Assembly (NCBI GenBank): GCA_963798865.1
Contig: CAWCVZ010000005.1
Location: forward strand, 62,001 to 126,000
DNA from: RBG-16-34-14 sp963798865
GTDB taxonomy: Bacteria > Bacteroidota > Ignavibacteria > Ignavibacteriales > Ignavibacteriaceae
Direction: 5' to 3'
DNA length: 64,000 nucleotides
Shown here piece by piece: positions 1-8,135 of this stretch. The position numbers were made by a program, and so were the translations under genes. The notes below the pieces were generated by a model. It saw only the letters and a list, made by a program, of their open reading frames with translations, was not told the origin of the DNA and did not search any database. Each line of letters starts with the position of its first letter. Within the stretch, counting starts at the first letter, position 1.

Positions 1-202
1 TGTAAATCAATCCGAACGTAAGCCAGGTGAGGTTAACAGGCTCAAATAAATTAAGAAGAGGATCATTAAGTACAATACCATTGCGGGTTTCAACATAATT
101 AAGAAAGCTTGCAAGTCCCATTAGAATAAGAACAAGCAGAACAATAGTAATAAATATTTCTATTTTGAATCTTCTGCTGCGGAAAGATTCTTTCCAGTTC
201 AT
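1..202 (-). CDS. PAP2-related membrane protein, N-terminal fragment (cut by window edge)
   Basis: Only the first 67 residues are in the window; the gene runs off the left edge. A basic N-terminus is followed by a hydrophobic segment at about residues 16-32, then a loop with NDPLL and a second hydrophobic stretch beginning at VNLTWLTFG. The NDPLLNLFEPVNLTWL region resembles PAP2-related (sphingomyelin-synthase-like) membrane proteins, which is family recall and not proven here. The ATG at 200-202 shares one base with the TGA stop of the upstream esterase (TGATG), which suggests translational coupling. Confidence 0.5.
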   Translation of the reverse strand, partial: MNWKESFRSRRFKIEIFITIVLLVLILMGLASFLNYVETRNGIVLNDPLLNLFEPVNLTWLTFGLIY

Positions 203-405
203 CAGAGATTAATTTTATCTATAAAATAAGGAAGCATTTGCCTCCAGGTAGGCCAGTCATGCATCATATCATAACCCCATATATCCAGCCAATGTTCAAT
301 CCCTTTAGAATGAAGTATGACCGAAATTCTTCTTGAAGATTCAGGATCCTCATAGGGTCCTTGTCCGCTGGCAAAAATAATTGTCTTAGTTTTAAGCTGT
401 GACAA
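202..405 (-). CDS. Putative esterase, C-terminal part in shifted frame
   Basis: This is the continuation of the esterase at 264-932 after a one-base frame change. It contains the family's C-terminal features: the GQGPYEDPESSRRIS strand/helix and the WGYDMMHDWPTW motif, whose His is the expected third member of the catalytic triad. The apparent start at 403-405 is a TTG without a ribosome-binding site, so it is not an independent gene. The stop overlaps the start of the PAP2-like gene. Either the gene is a recent pseudogene or one base is missing from the sequence. Confidence 0.7.
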   Translation of the reverse strand: MSQLKTKTIIFASGQGPYEDPESSRRISVILHSKGIEHWLDIWGYDMMHDWPTWRQMLPYFIDKINL

Positions 406-932
406 ACATGTTCATCGCTTAAATTAGGAAGGTAATCATCAGGAGAGTTGAAGTAACAGTTATCATCATAAAAACCGTTAGTATATTTTTTTAAATCATA
501 AGTGCCGCTCATTGCAATTACACCCTGGAAAAGATCAGGTCTGCGGAAAAGAGTATTCGCGGCATGAAAAGCTCCGAGAGATGCGCCTGTTGTAATAATT
601 TTAGTTTCGGGTGATGAATAATTTTTTATGAAGGGAACTGTTTCATTGCAAATATAATCGTTGTACTGCTGATGGCGAATAGCTTTATGCGCAGGGTGCA
701 TATCATGATTTAGCCAGCTTTCCATATTAATACTATTAATTGAAAAAACTTTAATCTTTCCGCTTTCAATTTGATGGGAAATGCTGTCAATAAGCTGAAA
801 TCTTTCATACTCCAGAAAATCAGCAGCTGCAGTGGGAAACATAAGAAGGGCAAAACCATAATGCCCGTAAACAACTATCTCCATATCTTTGTGAAGGCTT
901 GGGCTCCACCACTTATGAATTTCTCTCCTCAT
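264..932 (-). CDS. Putative alpha/beta-hydrolase esterase, N-terminal part (frameshifted)
   Basis: This is the first part of a small cytosolic esterase of the alpha/beta-hydrolase fold. It carries the nucleophile elbow GASLGAFHA, a lid region with an MSGTYDLKKYTNG-type motif, and NSPDDYLPNLSDEH. The family reads on from NLSDE into a segment carrying the catalytic histidine, but here the frame leaves the conserved sequence after about residue 177 (near base 405). The conserved remainder lies in another frame at 202-405. One extra T in the TTT at 404-406 (coding strand) would restore DEHVLSQLKTK. The start is well supported by AAGGAG six bases before the ATG. The substrate is unknown. Confidence 0.75.
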   Translation of the reverse strand: MRREIHKWWSPSLHKDMEIVVYGHYGFALLMFPTAAADFLEYERFQLIDSISHQIESGKIKVFSINSINMESWLNHDMHPAHKAIRHQQYNDYICNETVPFIKNYSSPETKIITTGASLGAFHAANTLFRRPDLFQGVIAMSGTYDLKKYTNGFYDDNCYFNSPDDYLPNLSDEHVCHSLKLRQLFLPADKDPMRILNLQEEFRSYFILKGLNIGWIYGVMI

Positions 933-944
933 TAATTCTCCTTC

Positions 945-974
945 CGGTTATGGGTTATAGGTATAAAGGGTAAC
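945..974. repeat. Degenerate period-7 intergenic repeat
   Basis: Between the esterase start and the epimerase stop lie successive 7-mers CGGTTAT, GGGTTAT, AGGTATA, AAGGGTA. The same style of short-period, GGTTAT/GGTATA-rich sequence recurs at four other intergenic places in this window (see findings). Confidence 0.5.
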
Positions 975-1385
975 TTATTCCTCTTTTCTCTCACAGAACT
1001 CTGTTAAAACACCAAACGTAGATTTCGGATGCAGGAATGCGATATCAAAACCCTCGGCTCCCTTTTTAGAATCGTAATCAATAAGCTTAACACCTTTTTG
1101 TTCAACCTCTTTCAACTTTTCAGAAAGGTTATTAACGCTGAATGCAATATGATGAACTCCTTCTCCTCTTTTTTCAATAAATTTTCCGACAGGACCATCC
1201 GGATCTGTTGATTCGAGAAGTTCAATTTTTGTTTGACCAACTTTAAAAAAAGCAGTCTTCACTTTCTGATCTGTGACTTCCTCGATTGCATAACATTTCA
1301 GTCCAAGAACATCTTCATAATAAGAAATTGCTTCATTCAGATTTTTAACAGCAATTCCGATATGTTCTATATAGTTTGGAATCAT
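975..1385 (-). CDS. mce: Methylmalonyl-CoA epimerase
   Basis: The enzyme interconverts (R)- and (S)-methylmalonyl-CoA, so propionyl-CoA carbon can enter or leave succinyl-CoA together with the mutase. At 136 residues it is the usual size for this two-module vicinal-oxygen-chelate protein. The expected metal ligands are visible: His8 in IEHIGIAV, Glu55 in KIELLE, His78/79 in GVHHIAF, and Glu129 in LTEF. Mutase (6169-7866) and citrate synthase lie on the same strand nearby but are not obviously in one transcript. No clear Shine-Dalgarno precedes the ATG, which is common in this group. Confidence 0.93.
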   Translation of the reverse strand: MIPNYIEHIGIAVKNLNEAISYYEDVLGLKCYAIEEVTDQKVKTAFFKVGQTKIELLESTDPDGPVGKFIEKRGEGVHHIAFSVNNLSEKLKEVEQKGVKLIDYDSKKGAEGFDIAFLHPKSTFGVLTEFCERKEE

Positions 1386-1447
1386 GGTTCTAATACAAAC
1401 AAGATATTAGAATAAAAATTGAAGTATGATTTAATCGATCATATGGT

Positions 1448-1516
1448 AATAGGTATAACGGTATAAAGGTATAAAAGAAATTTTCTGAACCCTTATACCT
1501 AAATACTTTTATACTT
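1448..1516. repeat. Inverted repeat built of period-8 units (GGTATAAN)
   Basis: The left arm (about 1451-1475) reads GGTATAAC, GGTATAAA, GGTATAAA. The right arm (about 1489-1515), read on the other strand, is AGTATAAA, AGTATTTA, GGTATAAG. The two arms can pair into an A/T-rich hairpin between the citrate synthase stop and the epimerase start. It might act as a weak terminator, but its periodic build is shared with other gaps in the window. Confidence 0.6.
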
Positions 1517-1525
1517 GAATTCATT

Positions 1526-2803
1526 TCATCTTTTATCAATTGGGGAATAAGACCTTTTTGTTTCACCAACATAAATCTGTCTTGGTCTGTAAATTTTTGC
1601 ACCTGCGTATTCTCTCATCTCAACCCATTGAGCTATCCAGCCAGGTAAGCGTCCAAGTGCAAACATAACCGTAAACATATCAGTAGGAATATCCATTGCT
1701 CTGTAAATAATTCCGCTGTAGAAGTCCACATTAGGATATAATTTTCTTTCTATGAAGAAATCATCTTTTAATGCAACCTCCTCGAGATTTTTTGCGATCT
1801 CCAGAAGAGGATCTTTACTAATTCCCAATTCGGCCAAAACTTTATCTGCCGAAGCTTTTAATATTTTTGCCCGCGGATCGAAATTTTTATATACACGATG
1901 ACCAAAACCCATCAGTTTAACTTTTGAATCTTTATTCTTTGCCAGGTCAATATACTTTTTATAATTGCTTCCATCATCCTTTATTATCTGGAGCATCTGG
2001 ATTACTTTCTGGTTTGCGCCGCCATGCAAAGCACCTGATAATGCATTTATTCCGGCAGCGATTGAAGCAAAAAGATTTGCTTCGCTGCTTCCAACCATCC
2101 TGACTGTAGAAGTGCTGCAGTTTTGTTCATGATCTGCATGAAGTATTAGTAACAGATCAAGCGCTTCTTCCAGAACTTCGGAAACTTCATAAGAAGCCGA
2201 CTGAACTGAAAACATCATATTAAGAATATCGGCACAATAATTAAGATTATTGTGTGGATAAACGTATGCCTGCCCGATTGATTTCTTATAAGAAAAAGCA
2301 GCAATTGTTTTTAGTTTTGCAAGCAGTCTAATAATATTCAGGTATTGATTTACTTCAAATTCAGATTCCGGGTAATAAGCAGATAAAGAATTAACCATGG
2401 AAGAAAGTACAGTCATTGGATGAGCAGATGGTGGAAATCCCTCAAAGAATTTCTTCATATCTTCATGAATCAAGCTGTGATGAGTAAGATCGTGTTTAAA
2501 ATTATTAAGCTCTTCTTTTGAAGGAAGATGACCGAAAATTAAAAGATAACTTACTTCGATAAAGCTTGATTTTTCAGCAAGCTCTTCAATAGAATAACCC
2601 CTGTATCTTAATATTCCTTTCTCTCCATCTATAAAAGTTATTGAGCTTAAACAGGAACCTGTATTCGCATAGCCATTATCTAAAGTTATAGCTCCGGACT
2701 GACTGCGAAGTTTTGTAATATCAATTCCAACTTCACTTTCACTGCCAACCATAACCGGAAGGTCAAATTCTTTTTCATCAAGAATTAATTTTGCTGAACT
2801 CAT
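1526..2803 (-). CDS. gltA: Citrate synthase (type II, GltA-like)
   Basis: It condenses acetyl-CoA with oxaloacetate to citrate in the cytosolic TCA cycle. The active-site signatures are present: the histidine in SGALHGGANQK, the histidine in MGFGHRVYKNFDPRA, and the aspartate in YPNVDFYSG. The N-terminal beta-domain (AKLILDEKEFDLPV) marks the hexameric Gram-negative type. At 425 residues it matches the family. I place the start at the ATG at 2801-2803 because MSSAKLILDEKE aligns with the usual N-terminus; a GTG two codons upstream is possible. An AGGTGG lies very close before it. Confidence 0.95.
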   Translation of the reverse strand: MSSAKLILDEKEFDLPVMVGSESEVGIDITKLRSQSGAITLDNGYANTGSCLSSITFIDGEKGILRYRGYSIEELAEKSSFIEVSYLLIFGHLPSKEELNNFKHDLTHHSLIHEDMKKFFEGFPPSAHPMTVLSSMVNSLSAYYPESEFEVNQYLNIIRLLAKLKTIAAFSYKKSIGQAYVYPHNNLNYCADILNMMFSVQSASYEVSEVLEEALDLLLILHADHEQNCSTSTVRMVGSSEANLFASIAAGINALSGALHGGANQKVIQMLQIIKDDGSNYKKYIDLAKNKDSKVKLMGFGHRVYKNFDPRAKILKASADKVLAELGISKDPLLEIAKNLEEVALKDDFFIERKLYPNVDFYSGIIYRAMDIPTDMFTVMFALGRLPGWIAQWVEMREYAGAKIYRPRQIYVGETKRSYSPIDKR

Positions 2804-2979
2804 AACCACCTGTATATTTTTTTATTTGAATAAAAAGTATGGCAAGTTACAAATTTTAGGTCATTTTTGCTTCAATGAAATAAACCTGTAAAAAAATTAC
2901 CCGGTAGCGATCATTTGTTTTTATAAGTAACACAGTAAGGGTTTTAGATAAATCCTGGCGAGTTTTACTTTATTCGGGT

Positions 2980-4413
2980 TTAATCATTTTTCAAAATTAT
3001 GGTAAATATGGTTTCTTCATCCGGTATGGAGCTGACCTTTACTTCCCCATTATGCCATTTTACAATTGAGTTTACTATTGATAATCCAAGTCCGATGCCG
3101 CTTTTATTTTTTTTGATTTTAGATTCCGATCTGTAAAATTTATTGAAGATATTGGGGATTTCAAATTCGGGAATTGCTTCTCCCTTATTAGTTACAGAAA
3201 TTTGCAAAGTCATTCCAGTCGATTCAAGTTTGAGGCAGACCGGTTTATTTTCTTCCCCATACTTTATAGCATTTTCAATAAGATTTATCAGTGCCATATT
3301 TATTAATTCTCTGTCTATTTCAATTTCTATTTTCTTGTCGGAAAGGTCGTTTAAGATAATATCTATATTCTTTTCCCTGCCGAGAGGTTTTATCTGGGAG
3401 ATTACATTATTTAGAAACGAAGACAAACCTGTTTTAACTTTATTAACCTTAATTAAAGAATGTTCAGCTTTAGATATAAAGAATAATTTATCAACAATGC
3501 TAATGAGCCTTAATGTTTCTTCATAATTACTGATTAAGACTTCTTTATATTCTTCCGGAGTTCTGGGAGATTTTAATGCCAATTCAATTTCACCGCGTAA
3601 AATGGTAAGCGGGGTTTTTAATTCGTGAGAAACAGAGATAGTAAATTGGTTCATGTATTCAATTGAGGTTTTAATTCTTTTAATCATATCATTCATTGTT
3701 GTAACCAATCGTCCATATTCATCATCCATCTCGCCGCCGGGTATTATTTCGATTAAATTCTGGGTCGTAATTTCTTCGGTCTTCTTTATAATTTTATCAA
3801 TCCGGGAAAGTGAACGAACGGAAATAACAGCACCGCCTAAAACGGATAGGATAAAAAATACCGGGGCAATAATTATATAAATATCAGTAAGGCTGTTTAA
3901 TGTTTCATCAATTAAGTGGATTGGAAAAGCTACCGCAATGTCATAATTATTTCTGCTTAGGTATGCTTCTCTAATGGTGCTGCCTGAAATTTTGTTATTC
4001 ATAAAATCAATCAAGCCGGATTGTCCGGATTTTTTAAAAGGAAGGGGGAGATTATTATTTCTTAAATTATCTGTTTTAAAAATCGTTTTGTTATTTAAGA
4101 ATACCTGTACATAGGTGCTTCTTGAATTAAAAATTACAGCATCAAAGATAATGTCATAAACCATATCTTCAGGAGATGAATAAACAGAATCTGATTTAAA
4201 TTCTGCCAGATCTAATTCTCTTTCTTTAACAAAATTATAGATAAGATCCGCCTGTTTTGTAAGCGAAACATCTAAATCTTTATATAAACTATTTTGTAAA
4301 GAAAAATAAATTATTGCTCCGATGACAGCTTCAAGAATCAGAAAGAGCAATGAGTACCAGAGGGTTGTTTTAAATCGGGTGGTTTTTGTGAAGGAAATTT
4401 TCTTACCAAACAT
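2980..4413 (-). CDS. Membrane sensor histidine kinase (two-component)
   Basis: The layout of the 477 residues is TM1 (about 17-40), a periplasmic sensor of about 135 residues, TM2 (about 178-198), HAMP, HisKA with phospho-acceptor His263 in SVSHELKTPL, and a HATPase domain with N-box LINLIENAIKYG and a GIGLGLSIV lid. It lies directly downstream of its response regulator (4500-5171) with an 86-base gap, so the two almost certainly form a pair. The overall architecture resembles CusS/ArlS-type sensors. The signal sensed cannot be read from the sequence. Confidence 0.92.
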   Translation of the reverse strand: MFGKKISFTKTTRFKTTLWYSLLFLILEAVIGAIIYFSLQNSLYKDLDVSLTKQADLIYNFVKERELDLAEFKSDSVYSSPEDMVYDIIFDAVIFNSRSTYVQVFLNNKTIFKTDNLRNNNLPLPFKKSGQSGLIDFMNNKISGSTIREAYLSRNNYDIAVAFPIHLIDETLNSLTDIYIIIAPVFFILSVLGGAVISVRSLSRIDKIIKKTEEITTQNLIEIIPGGEMDDEYGRLVTTMNDMIKRIKTSIEYMNQFTISVSHELKTPLTILRGEIELALKSPRTPEEYKEVLISNYEETLRLISIVDKLFFISKAEHSLIKVNKVKTGLSSFLNNVISQIKPLGREKNIDIILNDLSDKKIEIEIDRELINMALINLIENAIKYGEENKPVCLKLESTGMTLQISVTNKGEAIPEFEIPNIFNKFYRSESKIKKNKSGIGLGLSIVNSIVKWHNGEVKVSSIPDEETIFTIILKND

Positions 4414-4499
4414 GATTAAGCTTATGTATTATTAAGCTATTGAAATGTTTTTCGGGCATTTTATAATTCAACAACTTATTAACCTGATAACTTTTTTAC

Positions 4500-5171
4500 T
4501 TAATTGTTTTTTATTATATAACCTACTCCACGGACTGTATGCAGAAGCTGTGTTTTAAATCCTCTATCAATCTTATTTCTCAGTTTATTGATATAAACAT
4601 CTATTACATTTGTGTCCGTATCAAAATGATAGTCATAAACGTGCTCTGAAAGAACAGTTCTCGATATTACTTTATTTTTATTTCTCATCAGGTACTCAAG
4701 AATAGAATATTCTTTTGGAGTTAGAATAATTTCAGCACTGTCTCTTTTAACAATATGAGTTTGGGTATCGAGAACTAAATCATTTACTTTAAGGAGGATA
4801 GATTTTTCAGGTGTGTTTCTTCTGAGAAGTGCTCTCACTCTTGCAATCAATTCTTCAAACGCAAAAGGTTTTGTTAAATAGTCATCGGCTCCCGAATCCA
4901 ATCCCTCAATTTTATTATCCAGGCTGACTTTTGCAGTTAATAAAAGAATGGGTACAGTTATTTTTTCATTTCTTAATTCCTTAACCAGGGTTATTCCATC
5001 TTTAAAAGGAAGCATAACATCAAAAATCATCAGATCATATTCTTGAGAAAAAGCTAGCTTTAAACCTTCCTTGCCATCAAAAGCTACATCAACAATATAA
5101 AATTCTTCTTCAAGTCCTTTCTTGATAAAAGTAGCAACTTTTTTTTCATCTTCTACAAGCAATATCCGCAT
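4500..5171 (-). CDS. OmpR-family response regulator
   Basis: An N-terminal receiver has Asp8/Glu9, phospho-acceptor Asp51 in MIFDVMLP, and the TAK switch lysine. It is followed by a winged-helix DNA-binding domain ending in RGVGYIIKNN. At 223 residues it is standard. Sequence style (LDSGADDYLTKPFAFEELIARVRALLRR) is that of the CusR/CopR group, but no metal gene is adjacent. The start codon lies only about 16 bases after a rho-independent terminator (5188-5230) and has no Shine-Dalgarno, so expression may rely on read-through from the upstream small gene. Confidence 0.93.
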   Translation of the reverse strand: MRILLVEDEKKVATFIKKGLEEEFYIVDVAFDGKEGLKLAFSQEYDLMIFDVMLPFKDGITLVKELRNEKITVPILLLTAKVSLDNKIEGLDSGADDYLTKPFAFEELIARVRALLRRNTPEKSILLKVNDLVLDTQTHIVKRDSAEIILTPKEYSILEYLMRNKNKVISRTVLSEHVYDYHFDTDTNVIDVYINKLRNKIDRGFKTQLLHTVRGVGYIIKNN

Positions 5172-5187
5172 AATTTAAAATTAATAT

Positions 5188-5230
5188 AAAAAAAGCTGAC
5201 CCAAAAGGCATTTCTGCATTCAGGTCAGCC
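5188..5230 (-). terminator. Rho-independent terminator / possible attenuator before the response regulator
   Basis: On the minus strand GCTGACC pairs perfectly with GGTCAGC around a 21-base interior that itself holds a small GCA-GAAA-TGC hairpin, and a run of seven T follows. It sits after the lysine-rich secreted protein gene and right before the response-regulator start, so it can both end the first transcript and limit the second. Confidence 0.75.
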
Positions 5231-5259
5231 ATTAGACTTCAGTTATCTGATTACAATTA

Positions 5260-5592
5260 TTAATTTACTTTATCTTTCCCGGTAGTATCGTCTTTCTTTT
5301 TATTAGTTGAAGTCTTCTTATCGGTGCTATGCATTTTATGATGTGTTTTAGTTTCTTTCATATTTTTTTTAGTTAAATCAATTTTCTTTTCCGTATCATT
5401 TTTTGTTATCCCGGAAAGATTTTCTTTTTTTTCATTTGTTTTAACTTCGGATTTTACATCAATCGGTTTTTCCGTTTTAACATCAGTTTTAGCTTTCTCT
5501 TTACTCTTCTCCTGGGAATAAGATACGGAGCTGCTTACTCCCATAAAGATAACAGCTAAAATAATTGTTACGATCCAGATCTGCTTTTTCAT
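5260..5592 (-). CDS. Small lysine-rich secreted protein
   Basis: A 110-residue protein of unknown function. Residues 1-24 form a signal peptide (MKKQIWIVTIILAVIFMGVSS, then a SYSQ cleavage region). The rest is low-complexity, rich in Lys, Thr, Glu and Ser, with no cysteine and probably disordered. I chose the ATG at 5590-5592 because GGAG lies eight bases upstream and it begins the signal peptide; an in-frame ATG 22 codons upstream would add a segment with no such signal. It is the first gene before the two-component pair, so it may be its target or its signalling partner. That role is a guess. Confidence 0.7.
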   Translation of the reverse strand: MKKQIWIVTIILAVIFMGVSSSVSYSQEKSKEKAKTDVKTEKPIDVKSEVKTNEKKENLSGITKNDTEKKIDLTKKNMKETKTHHKMHSTDKKTSTNKKKDDTTGKDKVN

Positions 5593-5710
5593 TTTTTTTC
5601 TCCAAAAATTTTTATTAATAATTATGTTAACATTAACTGTTAAACTATGATGAAACATATTTCAGTTAAGTTAAAATTTGCTTAAAGAATTATTAATATT
5701 TTTTAATGAT

Positions 5711-5989
5711 TTACTCAAACAGGATAAAACCGGATTCTAATTCAAAAGATTTTCTAAAATCTTTTTTTGCACCGATAATGTCTCCCATATCGGCTTTGAG
5801 AGAACCTCTGCTGAAGAATAATGAGGGGTCGGAGGGATTTATTTCGATTGCTTTATTATAATCTGTAATTGCCTCTTCATATTCACCAAGATCAGCTTTA
5901 ACAGTTCCTCTTTCTTTAAATGCAGCAGCATTTTCCGGGTTCAATGAAATTTCCTTATTGCAGGTTTCAATCATTTCCTGTTCTATCAT
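5711..5989 (-). CDS. Small tetratricopeptide-repeat protein
   Basis: A 92-residue soluble protein holding two to three TPR units: NPENAAAFKERGTVKADLGEYEEAITDYNKA, and NPSDPSLFFSRGSLKADMGD with its following helix. TPRs are protein-binding helix pairs, so a scaffold role is likely, with partner unknown. The start is firm: AAGGAG lies about seven bases before the ATG. No signal peptide is visible. It stands alone between the secreted lysine-rich gene and methylmalonyl-CoA mutase. Confidence 0.8.
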   Translation of the reverse strand: MIEQEMIETCNKEISLNPENAAAFKERGTVKADLGEYEEAITDYNKAIEINPSDPSLFFSRGSLKADMGDIIGAKKDFRKSFELESGFILFE

Positions 5990-6168
5990 TCTATGACTCC
6001 TTATAAAAATAGTTTTATTTTAAAGGAAATGTAGAACCTTTGAATTAACTGAGTGTTAATGGAATATTAATTTTTGTTAATAATCCGGGGCAAATAAAAA
6101 TCCTATTAATTCTATTGATAAATTTTAATTTAATAATTATGAAATGAAGATATGGATTGAATACCGTG

Positions 6169-7866
6169 TTAAACAACTACAGTTTCTTTATACTCCCCAA
6201 AAACTTCTCTCATAGTATTGCAGATTTCGCCAACACTTGCATAAGCTTTTACTGCATCAATTATAAAAGGAATAAGGTTTTCATCAGCGCCTGCTGCTTT
6301 TTTCAAATCATATAAAGTCTTATCAACCTTCTGCTGATCGCGTTCCTTTTTTATTTTATTAAGAAATTTTATCTGCTCTTCCTGCATCTTTATATCAATC
6401 TTAAGCAGTTCCGGTTCTTCGTCTTCATCAGACTGGAATTTATTTAACCCCACGATAATTCTTTTACCGCTTTCAACTTCCTTTTCAAAATTGTATGCTG
6501 CTTTCTGAATTTCTGATTGAACATATCCGTTTTCAATGGCTGCTATCATTCCTCCCATTGAATCAATCTTGCCTATATATTCTTCGGCTTCTTTTTCAAT
6601 AAGATCAGTCATTGCTTCAACAAAATATGAACCTGCAAGAGGATCAACAGTATTTATAATACCACTTTCATACGCTATAATCTGCTGAGTTCGTAAAGCA
6701 GTTCTAACCGATTGTTCAGTCGGCAGTGCTAATGCTTCATCTTTTGAATTTGTATGAAGACTTTGTGTCCCTCCAAGTACAGCGGCTAATGCCTGGATTG
6801 TTACACGAACTATATTATTCTCCACCTGCTGTGCAGTTAATGTTGAACCCGCAGTTTGGGCATGAAAACGCAGCATCATTGAACGCGGATTTTTAGCTTT
6901 GAATCTCTCTTTCATTATTCTTGCCCAAAGTCTTCTTGCTGCTCTGAACTTCGCAACTTCTTCCAGGAGATCATTATGTGAATTGAAGAAGAAGGACAAC
7001 TGTCCCGCAAAATCATCAATGTTCAATCCGCTTTTTAATGCGGATTCGACATAAGTAATCCCGTTTGCTAAAGTGAACCCAACTTCCTGGGAAGCGGTGG
7101 AACCTGCTTCTCTTATATGATAACCTGAGATTGAAATTGTATTCCAGTTCGGAACTTCTTTAGCACAATATTCAAAAATATTTGTAATCAATCTCATTGA
7201 TGGTTTAGGAGGATAAATATATGTTCCGCGGGCAATATATTCCTTCAAAATATCATTTTGAATTGTTCCGTTTATTTTATCTTTGGATACCCCCTGTTTT
7301 TCTGCCACTGCGATATACATTGCAAGAAGAATCGAAGCCGAAGCGTTTATTGTCATAGAAGTGGAAATTTTATCCAGAGGAATCCGATTAAAAAGAATTT
7401 CCATATCTGCAAGGGTATCTATTGCAACTCCAACTTTACCTACTTCGCCAAAAGCTAACTGGTCATCACTGTCATATCCAATTTGAGTCGGAAGATCAAA
7501 TGCAACAGATAATCCTGAAGTTCCCTGAGAAAGTAAATACCTGTATCTTTGATTAGATTCCTTTGCAGTACCAAATCCCGCATACTGTCTCATCGTCCAG
7601 AGTTTCCCTCTGTACATTGTCGATTGAATTCCTCTTGTAAAAGGATATTCACCCGGAAAACTTATTTTTTCAAGAAAATTATTCTCAATAGTGTCAAGAG
7701 GTGTATATAAAGGTTTTACAGGAGTGAAAGAAATTGTTGTAAATTCTTTTTCCTGGTTTTCCGGCTCAGATTTTTTTCCCCGGCTGATTGAGGGAAGATA
7801 AGTATTTTTCTCCCAGTTTCTGAAAGCAAGTTGAATTTTATTTTTTAGTTTATCCGTCTCTTTCAT
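6169..7866 (-). CDS. Methylmalonyl-CoA mutase, catalytic (large) subunit without B12-binding domain
   Basis: It rearranges methylmalonyl-CoA and succinyl-CoA in an adenosylcobalamin-dependent step. The 565 residues cover the TIM-barrel substrate domain: the YPFTRGIQSTMYRGKLWTMR entry segment, QGTSGLSVAFDLPTQIGYDSD, and RSMMLRFHAQTAGSTLTAQQ. The protein stops after the linker region, so the about 130-residue cobalamin-binding domain (DxHxxG) is absent. A separate small subunit must be encoded elsewhere, as in archaeal-type split mutases. It works with the epimerase at 975-1385. Confidence 0.93.
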   Translation of the reverse strand: MKETDKLKNKIQLAFRNWEKNTYLPSISRGKKSEPENQEKEFTTISFTPVKPLYTPLDTIENNFLEKISFPGEYPFTRGIQSTMYRGKLWTMRQYAGFGTAKESNQRYRYLLSQGTSGLSVAFDLPTQIGYDSDDQLAFGEVGKVGVAIDTLADMEILFNRIPLDKISTSMTINASASILLAMYIAVAEKQGVSKDKINGTIQNDILKEYIARGTYIYPPKPSMRLITNIFEYCAKEVPNWNTISISGYHIREAGSTASQEVGFTLANGITYVESALKSGLNIDDFAGQLSFFFNSHNDLLEEVAKFRAARRLWARIMKERFKAKNPRSMMLRFHAQTAGSTLTAQQVENNIVRVTIQALAAVLGGTQSLHTNSKDEALALPTEQSVRTALRTQQIIAYESGIINTVDPLAGSYFVEAMTDLIEKEAEEYIGKIDSMGGMIAAIENGYVQSEIQKAAYNFEKEVESGKRIIVGLNKFQSDEDEEPELLKIDIKMQEEQIKFLNKIKKERDQQKVDKTLYDLKKAAGADENLIPFIIDAVKAYASVGEICNTMREVFGEYKETVVV

Positions 7867-7986
7867 TCAATTTACTCTCTTATTAAAGATAGGTTATAGC
7901 TTTTGTATTATTACACGAAAAATTACAAAAATATATTTAAATAGTTGGAAAAAAGGGAGAGTCTAAATCAAAACAGAGTATTAGAT

Positions 7987-8135
7987 TTAAGAAGTAACTT
8001 CTTCAAGTGTTTTAAAAAGATCATTCCGGGAAAACGGTTTGATCATAAACTTATCAACACCCACTTCATAAAATTCTTTTATTTTTTCTTCCATAAACTC
8101 GCTGGATATTACAATAAGAGGTCGTTTCAGAGAGT
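7987..8135 (-). CDS. C-terminal end of the hybrid kinase receiver domain (shifted frame)
   Basis: Read on the minus strand from about 8128 to the TAA at 7987-7989, the sequence encodes KRPLIVISSEFMEEKIKEF and then EVGVDKFMIKPFSRNDLFKT. This is the beta4-alpha4-beta5 end of a receiver, including the conserved KPF lysine. It has no start of its own and completes the kinase at 8127-9494 if one CT unit is removed from the ACTCTCTG stretch. So the kinase is either a recent frameshift mutant or misread here. Confidence 0.72.

Noticed and set aside
1390..1602. Separate 70-residue gene overlapping the citrate synthase end
   Set aside because: It is an alternative frame of gltA and the following repeat element, with no support.
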